In this document: piece after piece, positions 1-12,150 of the stretch | Numbering within the stretch: position 1 is the first letter of the stretch | Layout: each line of letters opens with the position of its first letter | Origin: Psococerastis gibbosa | Taxonomy: Eukaryota; Arthropoda; Insecta; Psocodea; Psocidae | Assembly: GCA_963971405.1 (NCBI GenBank) | Contig: OZ020486.1 | Coordinates: 10,067,419 to 10,131,418 of the forward strand | Direction: 5' to 3' | DNA length: 64,000 nt | Notes under the pieces: generated by a model | The model's input: only the letters and a program-made list of their open reading frames with translations | The model's database searches: none | Told to the model about the DNA's origin: nothing | Made by a program: the position numbers and the translations under genes

Positions 1-71
1 TTCACTGTGCATAATTTATATAAATGTGCTTTCTTCAATGTTTTAATTTCTTTTTGCTTTCATATTCATAC

Positions 72-300
72 GCAAGTAGCCTATAAGGAAAGCGTTGTGA
101 TGTTCAAAATTTTCAATGCTGAGATTTCAATGGAATTACACGTTTTGAAGTCCCATTACCTACAAAAAACCGATTTTTACGAAAAGCATGTCTGTTTATC
201 GATGTGTGGACAGACTGGATTGAGAGTGGATTTTATTGAAACTCGGCGCGATCATAAAAACCGTATCTCAGGACCATTATTTTATTCTTTTATGTAAAAC
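72..300 (+). mobile_element. Diverged Helentron-like E repeat
   Basis: An old, damaged copy of the E family (reference 33397-34254): it aligns from the block around TATAAGGAAAGC, through CACGTTTTGAAGTCCC, to the ATCTCAGGACCATT block. The TCTG microsatellite is nearly lost. Confidence 0.6.
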
Positions 301-534
301 TCAATTTCGGGGGTCCCCTCCCCCCAACAACGACGAGAAATGGATAAAATTGTATTTCTCAACCGCAGCTCCCAACCGAATATAGCCTAATAGGCAATCG
401 GGGAAAATTCATAAGTTGTTTTCGGATCAATCTAAATTTTTATGAATGCAAGGCAAATTATGCATTACAACAACTCACATTTGTTAACATAGAGGTTTCA
501 TAATATTCATACTACTACTATATGTATTTGTTAT

Positions 535-650
535 ATACCGTGTGTCGTAACTCAACACTCGTGTTAGCCTACAGAGGTCAATCGGATACATTCATTAAAA
601 TTGTGTATGCGAGTAACATTAAAAAAACAAAAACAAAAAGTGACTTTTGC
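535..650 (+). repeat. Fragment of SINE family 2 (3' part)
   Basis: Shares AATCGGATACATTCATTAAA and the following TGCGAGTAA block with copies at 15378 and 50689. The tRNA-like head is missing. Confidence 0.45.
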
Positions 651-1554
651 TCAATGCTCAAATTAATTAATTTATAAAGCCATCACAGTCGGAAAGTTAA
701 TAAAAATTGGTCACATGGAAAATTAATAAAAAATTAAAGATATTTTCGAAGGAAATATTTTACTTTTTCTCATCTGAACTATTATTACCTCTGAAAACTC
801 CGTTTAACTGCACTAAGCCAATTTTATAGAATAGGCCTAGTTGTAAATCAGTCATCAAAATAGACATCTTGAGAAAGCTTAAACTTTCTTTTATCTATAG
901 ATAGATGGATAGATCCATGTTCATAAAAATTTTGCGGTTGTGGATAGAGAAATGAATTAATTTCGCCAAAAACACGATCATTCATTGTCTACAATTTTTT
1001 TTTAAATCGGTCCCTTAATTTCATCTTACATTTTCCCACGTTTGGGGAGGGGGGGGGGCGGACTGCGGCTGTTGCGTACACAAATATATGAGTCAGAACT
1101 TTAGCATAATATATCACTGGTTAAGTTATGCCTACGCCTGTCACATTGTGTTAACGGTAAGCGTGCCTCAGCATGCCCATTATCACTTGTAGCCGGACTT
1201 CGTACAGAACTTAAACGAGCCCTTGTACGAGTTGTAGGTACTGGTTCTCATTGAAATTATTATAAATAATTTTAAAGTTACAGTAGTTAAAAATAATCTA
1301 TTGTCGTTTATGTTAATCCACGAAGCTAAATTAACTATATTTAATTTAGTTTTAGATTTTCAACGCTTTTTTCTATACTGAACTAACTTACTGAATTTAT
1401 TATTAAAAAAATATTATATATTATATTATTACATTATACCTACATATGGACTGTGCGGCCAGGAATTAAATGAAATTAAACACTGTCTTTGATTTCAGGA
1501 GGAGTATCGTATACCTTCAACTTTGCCTTCACCGGTATGGCAATAAACGCGGCT

Positions 1555-1680
1555 GGCTGGCATGTGACTGACCACAACATACCAAAACATAGTGGTGGTT
1601 GAAAAAAAGAGGATCTTATACCAGTCCTCAGGCTTAGACCCTCAATGGGTTGTCGTGCTACAGCTTATGGTTTCGCATAT
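1555..1680 (+). repeat. Repeat family H
   Basis: Contains TGACCACAACATACCA and a GGGTTGTCGTG block also met, in part or reverse complement, at 17480, 22490, 56275 and 60735. Nothing coding is seen. Confidence 0.4.
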
Positions 1681-1723
1681 TCATGTATTGGAATAAATAC
1701 AGTGATTAGTTTCTTCTAGTTAT

Positions 1724-1925
1724 GTCAGGACATGTAGAGTAGTGGATTGGACTCTGACTTTCACCCGAAAGGTTGTTGGTTCGAGTCCTACACTTCCTAC
1801 ATTTTCTGGCCATGCTTCGGAGGGCATGTAAAGCAGGCGGACCCGGGCCTTCCTAGTTGGGTGTAAGAGAGGGCTTTGTAGCCCTATCTCCGCTAGGTAG
1901 GCTTAGTAATAGAACAAAAAGTCCC
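1724..1925 (+). mobile_element. tRNA-derived SINE, family 1
   Basis: The head GTCAGGACATGTAGAGTAGTGG (A-box-like) and GGTTCGAGTCC (B box) is followed by a central domain CTTCGGAGGGCATGTAAAGC, the tail motif CTCCGCTAGGTAGGCTTAG and an A-rich end. It is one of about eleven copies in the window. Confidence 0.8.
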
Positions 1926-2429
1926 AATTTACATAATTTACATTTAGTTACTGGTTAGATACAGCCTATATGAGATCACACTTGGATGACCGACAACCCT
2001 GAATGAAAACTGAATGAACAAATAAAAAAATATCATATTCGGCCCGTTTTCCACCAGTGTGTCCCGTTGCCCTCAAAGGGAGGCTCAGGTCACTTAAAAG
2101 TCCCGTTTCCCCGGAATGCCTCTCAATAAAAAAGTAATTTAGGCAAAGAGAATGAAAATAAATAAATAAATATAAGGCGGCTATTAAACTATATCATTTA
2201 TTCTGGATTAGATCTATTTTCTTATCATTTCTGTTATTTTATTGGTCATATAGAAATTTTTTGATCATTCCACTATCATCATTTTTTCATGTAACTTTTT
2301 TGTCACGTCAAAATTCAAAATTAATTGTTTCCTTGTAACTACGGGTACATAGTCTATTAACATCGAAATTATACTATAAATTGTATTTGTGCAAATAATT
2401 ATTTAATGGCAATATTCTAAATCACTTCT

Positions 2430-2780
2430 TCTTCAAGTTGCAGCCGGCTGGACGGTTGACACCATGATGTGCCATTGACGCCTCCACTCCTCTTGATCCT
2501 GGCACACCCTCTTCAGCTTCACGTATGTCGTGGCTCCTATATCCTCCATAACATGCTGCAGATATTCCTTTCTTGGGCGCCCAGATCGGTTGACACCTTC
2601 TATGGTACCTTATGTGATCCAAATGAAGAAGTTCTCGTGTCGTAGAACTAGCAAGTGTCCGATCCAGCGAGCTCTTCTTGTCAGTACATGGATGCTACCA
2701 GAGGTTTGCTTATTCTGGCAAGAGCCTTCTCATGGGAACTATGGGCTTGCCAAGGTATTCGTAGCTTGAGACGATAACAC
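2430..2780 (-). pseudogene. 3' end of a non-LTR retrotransposon pol, degraded
   Basis: On the minus strand one frame reads PIWAPKKEYLQHVMEDIG and then VCQDQEEWRRQWH, the usual C-terminal signature of RTE/CR1-type reverse transcriptases (GRP...W.D...DR..WR). Frame changes are present. It has no full-length partner. Confidence 0.5.
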
Positions 2781-2892
2781 CACATCTCAAATTCTTCGAG
2801 TTTTTTTTTAGGTATTTCTCACTTATACACCATGTTCTATGTTCTATCAACCTTGTATTGCTAATTTATACTGTTTTTGTTGCTGACCCCTA

Positions 2893-2956
2893 GTTGAGTG
2901 CAAGAGAGGGCATTAAGGCCCTAACTCCGCTAGGGTGGTCTCAGCTATAATAAAGT
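2893..2956 (+). repeat. SINE family 1, tail fragment
   Basis: Only the tail is left: CTAGTTGAGTGCAAGAGAGG through the CTCCGCTAGGGTGG motif. Confidence 0.55.
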
Positions 2957-3342
2957 CATTATTTATGTTTCACATCTGTACAGTGCAACGCTCCCAACCA
3001 GAGACTTCAACATTCGTTTCCCTAGTCCAAGGCTTATGTTATTCTACTCAATCATTTTAGATTTTTTTCTCGCTTGGTGCACTCTATACTCGATCTTTTG
3101 GCTCTAAATTTTTCAGTTTCTAAATATGAAACATCAAAACACAAAAGTTGCAAGACACCCTTAATTGGAGAAATTTAATATTTCGTGGTAGCCTTACTCT
3201 ACGAAGACGCGGTTTTACGTTTTCTTTTTGATTGCTCATTTATTTTTTTTATCGCAAAGAAGCGAAAAGTTTTTACCCTATGATACACGATAATTTTTAA
3301 TGACCCACCATTAAAACATATCACATCATGGTCGTAGAGTCG

Positions 3343-3573
3343 TGTCAGGACATGTAGAGTAGTCGAACGGACTCCAACTTTCACCCGAAAGGTTGTTGGT
3401 TCGAGTCCCACACTTGCCATATTTTTATTATTTCTGGCCATGCTTCGGAGGGCATGTAAAGCAGGCCGTCACGGGCTTTATTAGTTTAGTGTAAGAGAGG
3501 GCTTACAGCCCTAACTCCGCTGGGTTGGCTTAGTATAGAACAAAAAAGTCGATATATATATATATTTATTTAT
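3343..3573 (+). mobile_element. tRNA-derived SINE, family 1
   Basis: A complete copy with A- and B-box-like motifs, central domain and tail, ending in a TA/TTTA simple repeat. It can be mistaken for a tRNA because of GGTTCGAGTCCCA. Confidence 0.8.
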
Positions 3574-4305
3574 TAGAGTAAAACACACATTATACAATTA
3601 TTTGACGCGGGCGAAGTCCCGCCGGTCGTCGATGCACTCACACAACTTGTTGGTCTGGCCGCTGTTCCTAGTTAGTGTAGTACTGTGATTAGCCTATTTT
3701 AGACGTCTCTCGCGGGTGCGTTGCTCTAGTGTTTTCTTCGAAGTGGAGTGGTCTCAAGAAGTCATGGCAATACAATTCAAATCTTGGAACACAACCGACG
3801 TGATCACATTTCAGTGACATAAACAATAGAAGACAAAAAAAGGGAACACTTCAGAAATAACCATCCAGCCCCACGGGAATAGGTGTATCGTGGAAAATGG
3901 ACATGGAACGCAACTGAAACGTACAAGCATATAAATTCAAAATAGAAAGGGTAAGCGGCCACCCCGCCCCCTGCCCCCTCCCCCGAGACCGATGGACCTC
4001 AGGGAGCAAAAATGGAAAATTATAGGAGGCAGTTACAAAGCATTACGTTCATGAGTCAGAGAAGATGTAAATATTGCTACAGGGCCCTCCCCGGGGAATC
4101 CCAACCCCTCACAGATTTATAAAATAAAAGCGGGCAACCCTCGGCCAAGAAACCTACCCTCCAGTGTCAGCTAATTTGACTGAGTCAGCAAAAACCCCTT
4201 GTCATATACAAACTTAATATACACGGTATGGAGTGGCAATCATTTTTGTTTTTTTCACTTTAAGTTTTTTTTTTGCTGCGGATTAAATATTGCTTCATCA
4301 ATATA

Positions 4306-4445
4306 CAGATAGGATAACTTATTCTGGGGGTTAATAATGTAAACAAAACAATGATGAATATCACTTTCCATTCTAAAGTTGACTAGTTTGCATTTTTAAT
4401 CCCAAGTTAAGTTAATACTAAACACCATAGTAGGCCCACGGCAGA
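4306..4445. repeat. Family D palindromic unit
   Basis: Contains TTAATAATGTAAACAAA and, inverted, GCATTTTTAATCCCAAG around a shared middle (TCACTTTCCATTCTA). The same unit occurs at 7297 and 8698 and inside the MITEs at 18076 and 30195. Confidence 0.5.
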
Positions 4446-4489
4446 GCTGCATTATGGTGTGCCAAAAGCTAATTAGCAATTTTAAAGTC

Positions 4490-5005
4490 ATTTCAGGGAG
4501 GTTCTACCTATCGAGACGGCGGCCAATGCTCGACTTCCGGAAAATTTCTTAACAAATTTTCATATCATGACCCCCTGAGCCAATACCACCCCTGTTCAAA
4601 ATGTTTTATGTATGTATGCATGTACTATATACAATATATATATACTGTATGTATGTATTGCACAATATATGCGTGTATGCATGTAGGCCTATATAGGTTT
4701 TAGGAAACACTCAACTTCCGTAAATATTATCCCATTTTCATTAAACTTGACACAAAAATTCATGCAAATGTCTTGAACGAGTTTGTTAACCATTATGATC
4801 CATTACTTTTTAAGTTTTAAAATGGCGGCCGATCAAAAACTTGAAAAAATCACATCACATCTCTTAGAATTGGTCGTAGATGAATATAGAACTGGTCGGG
4901 ATGAGATAGACCTATAGCATGTGACTGAAAGCCCGTAGTTTTATCTGCGATAATATAGGCTAATTGTATAATTAACACTTTTACAACAAATCAACGATTT
5001 CAAGA
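4490..5005 (-). repeat. Family C repeat (reverse copy)
   Basis: Reverse complement of the 7930-8615 and 62985-63820 copies: shared blocks include AACTTCCGTAAATATTATC, GACTGAAAGCCCGTA and CAAATCAACGATTTCAAGAT. It is unrecognised and noncoding. Confidence 0.55.
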
Positions 5006-5019
5006 TAGGATGCCAGACA

Positions 5020-5658
5020 AGCCCGTAGCCAGGTTTTTTTTTCGGGGGTTGCTGTGGCAATTCATAATCCTATCAAGTGTACATTTTTTTCTTGAGAATT
5101 TAATTGTATCTAGTGTATTCTTTAGAGGTTGTGGTGTTACTCGTATATGAGTATATACGATATATGATAGCATAGGCACATCACATGTCTCCTCCTGGGG
5201 AAAATTCGGGAAACAGGCGCAAATAGTGGGGCATTATACGTATTTTAACAGCAGAAAAGTTTAAATTATAGTAAAGGGAGACTTATTTATCGCAAACAGG
5301 GGTCTCCGATGACCCCGGGGGAAAGGTATGAAAGAATAGGTGGGAACAAGTTTATAGTTTACAGAGAAAGACTTATTCATATTACTGCAAACAGCGGGGG
5401 GAGGGTGAACCATTTAAAATTTTTAAAATAGGTGTGAAACGTTAGGCTGTTATAGTTGTTATTTCCCAAATTTATAAATTTATGAACGTGTCTCAGAATA
5501 TGGCATTATAACCAACAGTAGGCTATTAGTCTATTCTTTGGACACATCAAAATCAAAATTTTTATGCTAGCTCATTTATAGTAGTAGTAGTGTTCGTCGG
5601 GTTAATAACGACTTAGGCCTCAAATTTGGGCCCATAGAGCGACCCCGACTTGACTGTC
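5020..5658. other. Noncoding stretch, left end of a CCGTAGCC-type MITE only
   Basis: AAGCCCGTAGCCAGG at 5021 matches the 5' end of the element at 48380. The rest has G-runs and low-complexity AT. No gene is seen. Confidence 0.3.
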
Positions 5659-5850
5659 CTATGCCCCAGCCCATAGGACAGTGGACCTCCTGATTATAGT
5701 GGATTCCGAACCACTTGGGAAACACAGTGAAGTCACACGATTAGTTCGGAGGTGACCAGGACAAGTCCTACCATGTTTCCCTACCGGCATTGTGCACACA
5801 ACCAAGTCATCTGCAGCTTTGAACCTGCTCTGGTCCGCTGGATTCAACTT
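5659..5850 (-). repeat. Repeat family A
   Basis: Shares GGACCTCCTGATTATAGTGG, CCGAACCACTTGGG and CGGAGGTGACCAGGA with copies at 30370, 43080 and 47385. The moderate-length open frames across it differ between copies and look noncoding. Confidence 0.5.
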
Positions 5851-5972
5851 GGTTTGGCGGCCGGCTATAAATTAGCTCATTTATAGTTGTTCTGTTATGT
5901 TGCATTTTAATTTATTTATGGTTATATTATTGCTTTCCTATTTATACACACTATTGTAGTAGTATATATATG

Positions 5973-6172
5973 TATAAGGTAAGCTTTGTGATGGTTGAAA
6001 TTTTCGATTTCAGTGTATTTACACGTGTTTAGGTTCCATGAACCAAGAAAAGTGGTTTTTACGAAAATGTCTGTTTGTCTGTTCGTCGATTGGCGGGCTA
6101 ACTACTCCGAGTATTAGGATGAAATTTGGTATGTAGGTTCAATTAAATCATGTCTCGGGATAATATTTTTTT
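5973..6172 (+). mobile_element. Truncated Helentron-like E repeat
   Basis: Keeps the first ~200 bp of family E: GTAAGCTTTGTGATGG, AAAGTGGTTTTTACGAAAAT, a short GTCTGTTTGTCTGTTC tract and GAAATTTGGTATGTAGGTTC. The rest is missing. Confidence 0.6.
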
Positions 6173-6520
6173 CTTCTTCAAGTCCTGGCTGGTTAGCAGC
6201 AACATGTGACTTCGATGCCTCGAATTATACATGGTTGCTGGGTCTTGGGATGCCACTTGGGCCTATAATGCGGTGGTTTCCCCTTGCCTTCCACATCCTA
6301 TGCCGTTGACCGTCACTTGTTGCCAGGATCCAGTTCGTCCGCCTTTAGGGAGCTTTTCGTCTCCCATGGACAAGAGGGTGCCCATGCCTCGGAGTTAGGC
6401 AGGGGGTCTTTGACCGAACCCGACTCGGTACCTGCCTGTGTTAGCCGTCATTGAATGATGACGTTGCCCGCCCCTCACCGCGAGGAGGTATAGGTCAGGA
6501 GTTTGCTGAGGGGCTAATAT
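6173..6520. repeat. GC-rich unidentified block
   Basis: About 350 bp clearly richer in GC than its surroundings (CCCGACTCGGTACCTGCC, CCGCGAGGAGG). No long open frame and no other copy in this window. It is likely a piece of an unidentified repeat. Confidence 0.3.
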
Positions 6521-6892
6521 TTTTTTATTTTTGGCTAACTCAAAAAAATATAACTTTTATTTTTATACAGTAATATAAAATGGCTCAATGATTGTTTTTA
6601 CATTCACATATTATAGGCCCAGGCCTATCTTTATTTCAATTAAATATCGTTGATATGTACAGTCAGGTGTGAGAGAGAGCCATAGGCCATAGGCCTAAAC
6701 CCTAATCTCGATGTATCTAATTTTTTTTTTCAATAAAGACTTTATTATTGTTAATATTACATTATATTGCAGTTGTTATTGATGTTAACTAGACACAATA
6801 GGCCGCTGCTGGTTGATAGTTTGTTTCTTGGGGTAAATTTTTCAATAAACAATGTTTATTAGTGGGCCTACTATGGCGATTATTTTGTAATC

Positions 6893-7297
6893 TTAACCCA
6901 TAGATTTTTATAATAATACTAGATAACGAACTGCATATTTTGAAGCCAGCCGCCATTGCTATAAGTGGATAGAAAACGTTGTTTACATTCATTAACACCT
7001 TGCGTTCTTATGAGATTTCCTAACATTTTCTATGAAAATTACGTTGAAAAGTTCAATATTTCAGTTTATTTTCAGTGGATTTTGATCAATAGTTACATAA
7101 AAGACAATATTATCTGAAATTAAATCAAGATAAAATTTATTTTGTCGAGAAGTACTCATTTAATAACAGGTACTTTGCGTTCTTTCCGTTCTTTCCATCC
7201 ACTTATAGCAATGGCGGATGGCTTCACAACACTCCATACAGAGACCATGGGAGTTCGATATCTAGTATTATTATTAAAATCTATGTCTTAACCTGGG
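6893..7297. repeat. Long terminal-inverted-repeat element (MITE-like)
   Basis: The arms TTAACCCATAGATTTTTATA with AATACTAGATA, and CCGCCATTGCTATAAGTGGA, recur inverted at 7204-7297. The ~190-bp middle is AT-rich. No target duplication could be set. Confidence 0.5.
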
Positions 7298-7412
7298 ACT
7301 AAAAATGTAAACAAGATAATGTTAGAATGGAAAGTGTTGTTCAGAATTGTTTTGTTTACATTTTTAATCCCAAGAATAAGTTAATATTAAACGTCATAGT
7401 TGGCCCGCTGAA
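7297..7412. repeat. Family D palindromic unit
   Basis: AAAAATGTAAACAAGATAAT pairs with TTGTTTACATTTTTAATCCC about 45 bp later. It directly abuts the preceding inverted-repeat element. Confidence 0.5.
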
Positions 7413-7453
7413 GTACCTATATATGTAGGTATACTTTTGTCTACAGCCTTATG

Positions 7454-7720
7454 ATGGCTGAGACACGTCGTAAGAATGTCAGACGACCGCATGCCGAAAA
7501 AGATGTACAAAGCAAGCATGACAGGAAGACGACTGGCCAGACGTCCTCGAAAACGCTGGAAGGATAAGTTGGAAACTGACCTTCGCGAGTTGGGAGTCCG
7601 TCGATGGGGGAGCGTTGTACCAAACCGAGATGACTGGAGGAATATTGTCGAGCAGACCAAAGCTCATCAAGGGCTGTAGAGCCATATTAATAATAATAAT
7701 AATAATAATATAATGATATA
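7454..7720 (+). pseudogene. 3' end of non-LTR retrotransposon pol with (TAA)n tail
   Basis: The frame WLRHVVRMSDDRMPKK, then [20 protein letters not shown] and NRDDWRNIVEQTKAHQGL, ends in a stop and is followed by (TAA)n at 7686-7712. This is the standard reverse-transcriptase C-terminus and 3' tail of an RTE/CR1-like element. It is 5'-truncated. Confidence 0.7.
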
Positions 7721-7811
7721 CGTATATTTACAATATCTAATTCTTGCAATTAATTTTTTTATTAGTTGCGCTCCCTCGTACCGTGAGGCGTGAGAGGGTC
7801 ACGCATTGTCT

Positions 7812-7861
7812 TGGGCGGCTATTAGGCTACACTGAAAGTCCTCAGTGTAGTAGCCGCCCAA
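7812..7861. repeat. Short hairpin
   Basis: TGGGCGGCTATTAGGCTACACTGA pairs with TCAGTGTAGTAGCCGCCCA almost completely. The outer GGCGGCTAT resembles the ends of the foldback family at 24087. Confidence 0.5.
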
Positions 7862-7929
7862 TCTAAGTGGTAGGCTACAGCCTTAAAAGCTTACAATTAC
7901 TTAAACTTAAACATAAACAACTTAAAAAA

Positions 7930-8615
7930 TCCACTTTCGGCTCTGGCCGATCAGGTGTAGGGAGATTCCGCAGACCCTGCTTTTCCTCTCTGCTACCCAC
8001 GCTATGTATGTCATAAAAAAAAAATACTTCATTATTTTCCCGACCGCAACATCAACACACAAAACACTCTTGTGTTCAAATTTCAAACCACAATGACGAC
8101 TATTTATGAACTTTTACTTATCAAATTATTTTCACTTTGACTGGACGTCATCTTGAAATCGTTGATTTGTCGTAAAAATTGTTTATCGCCATTATCATAG
8201 ATAATAATACGGGCTTTCAGTCAGATTTTAAGTCATTCCTCTGCGACCAATATTGACTGAGATATGAATTATATAAGGTTTCAATCGGCCGCCATCTTGT
8301 AACTAAATAGTGGATCTAACTGGTTAACGAACTCGATCAAGACATTTGTGTGATTAATTTAAGTTTCATCAAAATCAGAAGATAACATTTACGGAAGTTA
8401 GAGTGCTTCCTAAAATCGACATACATACTGTACATAGGCCTATAATATATATACATGCATGTGTACATGTTCACATATAATTATATACAATTATATAACA
8501 TTTTGAACGGAGGGTGGTTTTGGGCTCAGGGGGCATGAAATGAAAAGTTGTGAAGTAATTTTCCGAATGTCGAACATTGGTCGCCATCTCAATTAATAGG
8601 TAGATGGATCTCCCT
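7930..8615 (+). repeat. Family C repeat
   Basis: About 0.69 kb starting near TTTCGGCTCTGGCCGATCAG and ending near GTCGAACATTGGTCGCCA. The same sequence occurs at 62985-63820, where a foldback element is inserted, and in reverse at 4490. No coding frame. Confidence 0.6.
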
Positions 8616-8697
8616 AAAAGCAACCCATTATGTGTTTTGTGTTGTTTCGTAGTGTTTTCAATTTTTTATTTACTGTATGTATAAGTTTATAAGGTTA

Positions 8698-8836
8698 ATA
8701 ACTTAACCTGGGGATAAAAATTGAAACAGAACAATTTTCGAGTGGCACTTTATATTCCAAAATTGTAGCGATTGTTCACATTTTTTATGTCAGGATAAGT
8801 TATTACTAATCGGAATGGTAGCCCGCTGATATGTTA
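8698..8836. repeat. Family D unit, diverged
   Basis: GGGATAAAAATTGAAACAGA pairs loosely with TGTTCACATTTTTTATGTC, followed by GATAAGTTATTACTAA as in the other copies. Confidence 0.4.
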
Positions 8837-9041
8837 TAATTAAAATTATGTTAGTGACTTATGTGAGTTATTGCCCACTAGCCCTACTGAGGAAGATGAT
8901 AGTTCCAATTTTTGCGTTTGACTATGACGTAATGGCTTTACAAATGTTCTTCAAGATAAGTTCACTCAACACAATGGGTTAATTGTAAGAGTGCGCCGAA
9001 AGGATCAAAATTCGCCCACATGGAATATAAAGACAATTTTT

Positions 9042-9890
9042 GCTTTCCAATTTATACGTAGTATGAGGAAAGCTTTGTGATGGTCGAAATTTTCGATTCC
9101 GAGATTTCAACGGATTTATACGTTTTGAGGTCCCAGAAACCCAAAAAAGTGGTTTTTAAGAAATGACTGTCTGTCGCTCTGTCTGTATGTATGTCTGTCT
9201 GTCTGTCTGTTCATCGATTTCCGGGCAAACTACTCGGTGGATTTGGATGCAATTTGGCATGTAAGTTCACAAAAATCATACCTCAGGACCATTTTATTTT
9301 TATTTTGGGCCAATTCAATTTGGGGGGGTTTTATTCTCAAAAAACTCCAAGAAACGTCTAAAAACATTATTTCTCAAAAACGGCTTCAACGATTTCTTTT
9401 AAATTCACATATATTCTAGTCGTTCTTAATGTTGATAAAATGCGGGGGGTTGCTTACCTCTTGATAGTTTGCTTCTGGGGGTAAAAAAATAAAAATAACT
9501 TAATTTTAATGAAAAATGAATAAAAAATCATTTTTCTGCGAAACCTTTCTATCGATGATTTCTACCTTCAGGCATGTTTTAGGTGTTAAATTGAGTAACG
9601 AAACTCAAAAAACTATTTGGTTTTGTGGAAAAGAAATTTTTTATGAAAAAAGGAAAGCAAATTCACGCTCAAATGCATTGCGTGCCCTGCCATTATTGCT
9701 GTGTGCTAATGTGTTAGTCTGTCCTATCTTGAATTTACGTCACCTCCAGTGGTGTCAGGTGGACAACCCCCCCCCCCCCTTATATCCGAAATTTAACCAT
9801 AGGAAAATTATTTACCATGAAATTAATCATTTTCTCTCCCTACTAATTGATAAATTGGAAAGCATGTTCGAGTAAACTCGAACCGGTTCT
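9042..9890 (+). mobile_element. Helentron-like E repeat, near full length
   Basis: Starts GCTTTCCAATTTATACGTAG after a T-run, has the (TCTG)n tract at about 9180-9210, the subterminal inverted ATAAATTGGAAAGC near 9850 and ends in the short hairpin tail GAGTAAACTCGAACCGGTTC. Confidence 0.75.
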
Positions 9891-9892
9891 CT

Positions 9893-10590
9893 TTCTTTCT
9901 TTCTTACTTTCAAAAATATTATTAATGGATACCGTGCCTTAAATTCTTTCTGAGGGAAGAAAAGTCTATACATAAACCTTGTCACACAGGAATACAACAC
10001 TAAAATATAAAAACACATCATGAATTTAGCAACCCATACCAGCCCTACCTACAGCTTTAGGACTCTATGATCAATATTCCATGAAAAAACGTACTGCAAA
10101 AGCGGATAGTTGAAGTGTCACAAAATATCCATAATTGTAAAAATTAAAAAAATACATAGGATAGATTAGCAGTTTATTATAGACTTTTAGATCGGATTGG
10201 TTAGGTATTTATTTATTCATATAATTTGACGTAAGTATAACTATAGTGATGCACTTTAAAGTTTTACAAAGTTAATATAGTATTATATGTATTAGTCAGA
10301 AAGTATTGCTACCTGCCATGAGTCCTTGTAACACGTGATTTCTTTATATACAACAGCTATATTTGTGTGTCTTCCGTTCCTTACTTTTAACTATACAGTA
10401 CCAAACAACTTAGTCTGCTCTTTGATCTGTTCCAGATGGTATCTGACATAAAGAAAGAAGCCAGCAATCCTACACCAACACAAGAGCCTCATTCAACTCA
10501 GAGCTGTTCAACATAAGCTAATGCAGACGAATCAGAAGCAATGCAGCCAATACTGACCTGCCGACGGTTTATACTGACCAGCAGCCGGGC
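9893..10590. other. Noncoding stretch
   Basis: AT-rich, no gene seen. Near 10560 a ~20-bp unit containing CGGTTTATACTGACC starts to repeat; the array is split by the retroposon that follows and resumes at 11105. Confidence 0.3.
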
Positions 10591-10596
10591 CGGTTT

Positions 10597-11105
10597 ATAC
10601 TTTTTTTTTTTTTTAAATTACACCATAGCACTAGGCTTCCGCCATCAGTTTTCTTGCAGCCCAATACAACACATAATCTGTTGAACCTCTGCTACTGACA
10701 AGAGCCTGGCACGTCTTAAGATGATTTCCGTCTATCTCTTCCCGGGTGTCGCATAAAGGGCAGAAAGGCCTATATACGGTGGAGATGTTTCTGAAGGTAG
10801 TCATGCCCCGTAGTTAACCTAAATTCCGCAACTGACTGGTATCTGGGTAGGTTCTTTGGCGGCCTGTCTTTCTTCTGCACTATTTTTTCCCATGTTTTTC
10901 CAGTGGCGTCAGTCCTGTGAGCTGTCCTGCACTTAACCTGAAAGAATTCTTTGGTATGCCTCTTACAGTCACTTAAGGTCATGGGTTTCTCAGGTTGTTC
11001 CATAGCAGCTCCCTCTCTGGCGAGTCTATCCGCTTCCTCATTTCCATGGAAATCAGCATGCCCAGGGATCCATTGTAGAACTGTGGTGCATAGGACTTAT
11101 TATAC
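10597..11105 (-). pseudogene. 5'-truncated non-LTR retrotransposon, RNase H end
   Basis: The minus strand reads VLQWIPGHADFHGNEEADRL, the C-terminal motif of a retrotransposon RNase H, then ECRT-type tail sequence through HLHRI; after a one-base frameshift it gives FCPLCDTREEIDGNHLKTC. A poly(A) tail (T-run 10600-10614) closes it. Short direct repeats TTTATACT / TTATACT flank it, as after target-primed insertion. It is dead. Confidence 0.75.
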
Positions 11106-11589
11106 TAACCGACAGCCGGTTTATACTAACAGGCATCTGGTTTGTGCTGACAGACTACTGGAACAACCACGCGCACGTGAAGAAGAAGATGATCTTGTCG
11201 GGGTAGTCAATGTTGGGCGAACAAACTGAAAAAACTGGACTGGAGATTTTCTGAAAAAGCAATCAAAGATATTCTCTTGGAAGCTTGCACCGAGATTCTT
11301 TACAAACTAATTGACGGATTCCAATAACGTCATAATTTGAACTATACCTAGGTATAGCCTAATATACAATAAAATAATAATACTATGTAAGTGAGTACAT
11401 GTAGGATAACGTGCATGATAGGCTAGTTGTCATAGAATTACCTGCTCTGATTGGAGGGTCAATTCCCAAAAATTGCGCTAGTGTTTAATCTATATGGAGA
11501 ATCCTAGCTCTGATTGGTGATTAGTTGGCTTACGCATAGTATTCTTTCTCGCCATAAATAATTTCAGAATTTACAGTATCATTAGTTGA

Positions 11590-12150
11590 TAATCTACACA
11601 TAAATCTCAACGATTGGTTTGCAGTAATTCTCTGCATACCATCCTCCAGCTCTCTTTCGGCCCTGTGCCTTCCTCTTCAGCTCTTGGTACGTTCGAGCCA
11701 TCCCGTGGCTGGAGACCGTTATCAATATGGCTGCTAGTGTAGCCTGCACAAGATAAGTACGCTATTTGGCGGGGAAAACCATTGATAAGTGTAGCCTGCA
11801 CAAGCTAAGTACAGAGTTTTTGACCGGGTCCAGGTATCCGTTCTGCTATGCTGCAATGTGTAAGACTTCGATATTTTTTGCATTGGTACTTATCTCTGAT
11901 AGTTGGCTTATGGTTAACGGGTGCCTCGTAAGGCATATTATGGCTCCCGCCACTCCAGTTAATGTATTTCTATGGTTCGAGCTCTTGCGTCTTCCTTCAG
12001 TTGATCCATGAATACCTTCTTCGGCCACCATCTTCTATTGGTTCCTCCCACTCAATGATTTGATTTTCGTTTTGAAATAAATGCCCTACTCATTTCGCTC
12101 TTCGACTTTTTATGTGAAGTAGCAGCTGTCTCTCTTTTTCAATAGCCTCT
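11590..12150 (-). pseudogene. Non-LTR retrotransposon pol 3' end, split by a MITE
   Basis: From the right: EAIEKERQLLLHIKSRRAK, then KTQEL, then (after the insertion at 11699-11974) RTYQELKRKAQGRK and WYAENYCKP. Removing the insert restores a contiguous but frame-damaged pol tail of the same type as 42065. Confidence 0.6.
11699..11974 (+). mobile_element. hAT-like MITE (family P) with 8-bp target duplication
   Basis: 276 bp running CATCCCGTGGCTGGAGACCG to AATGTATTTCTATG, flanked on both sides by GTTCGAGC (11691-11698 and 11975-11982). It interrupts a retrotransposon remnant. A second copy lies at 32904-33360. Confidence 0.75.

Noticed and set aside
3343..3573. Apparent tRNA gene (GGTTCGAGTCCCA)
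   Set aside because: It is repeated about eleven times with a fixed non-tRNA tail, so it is a SINE. No full cloverleaf or tRNA end is seen.
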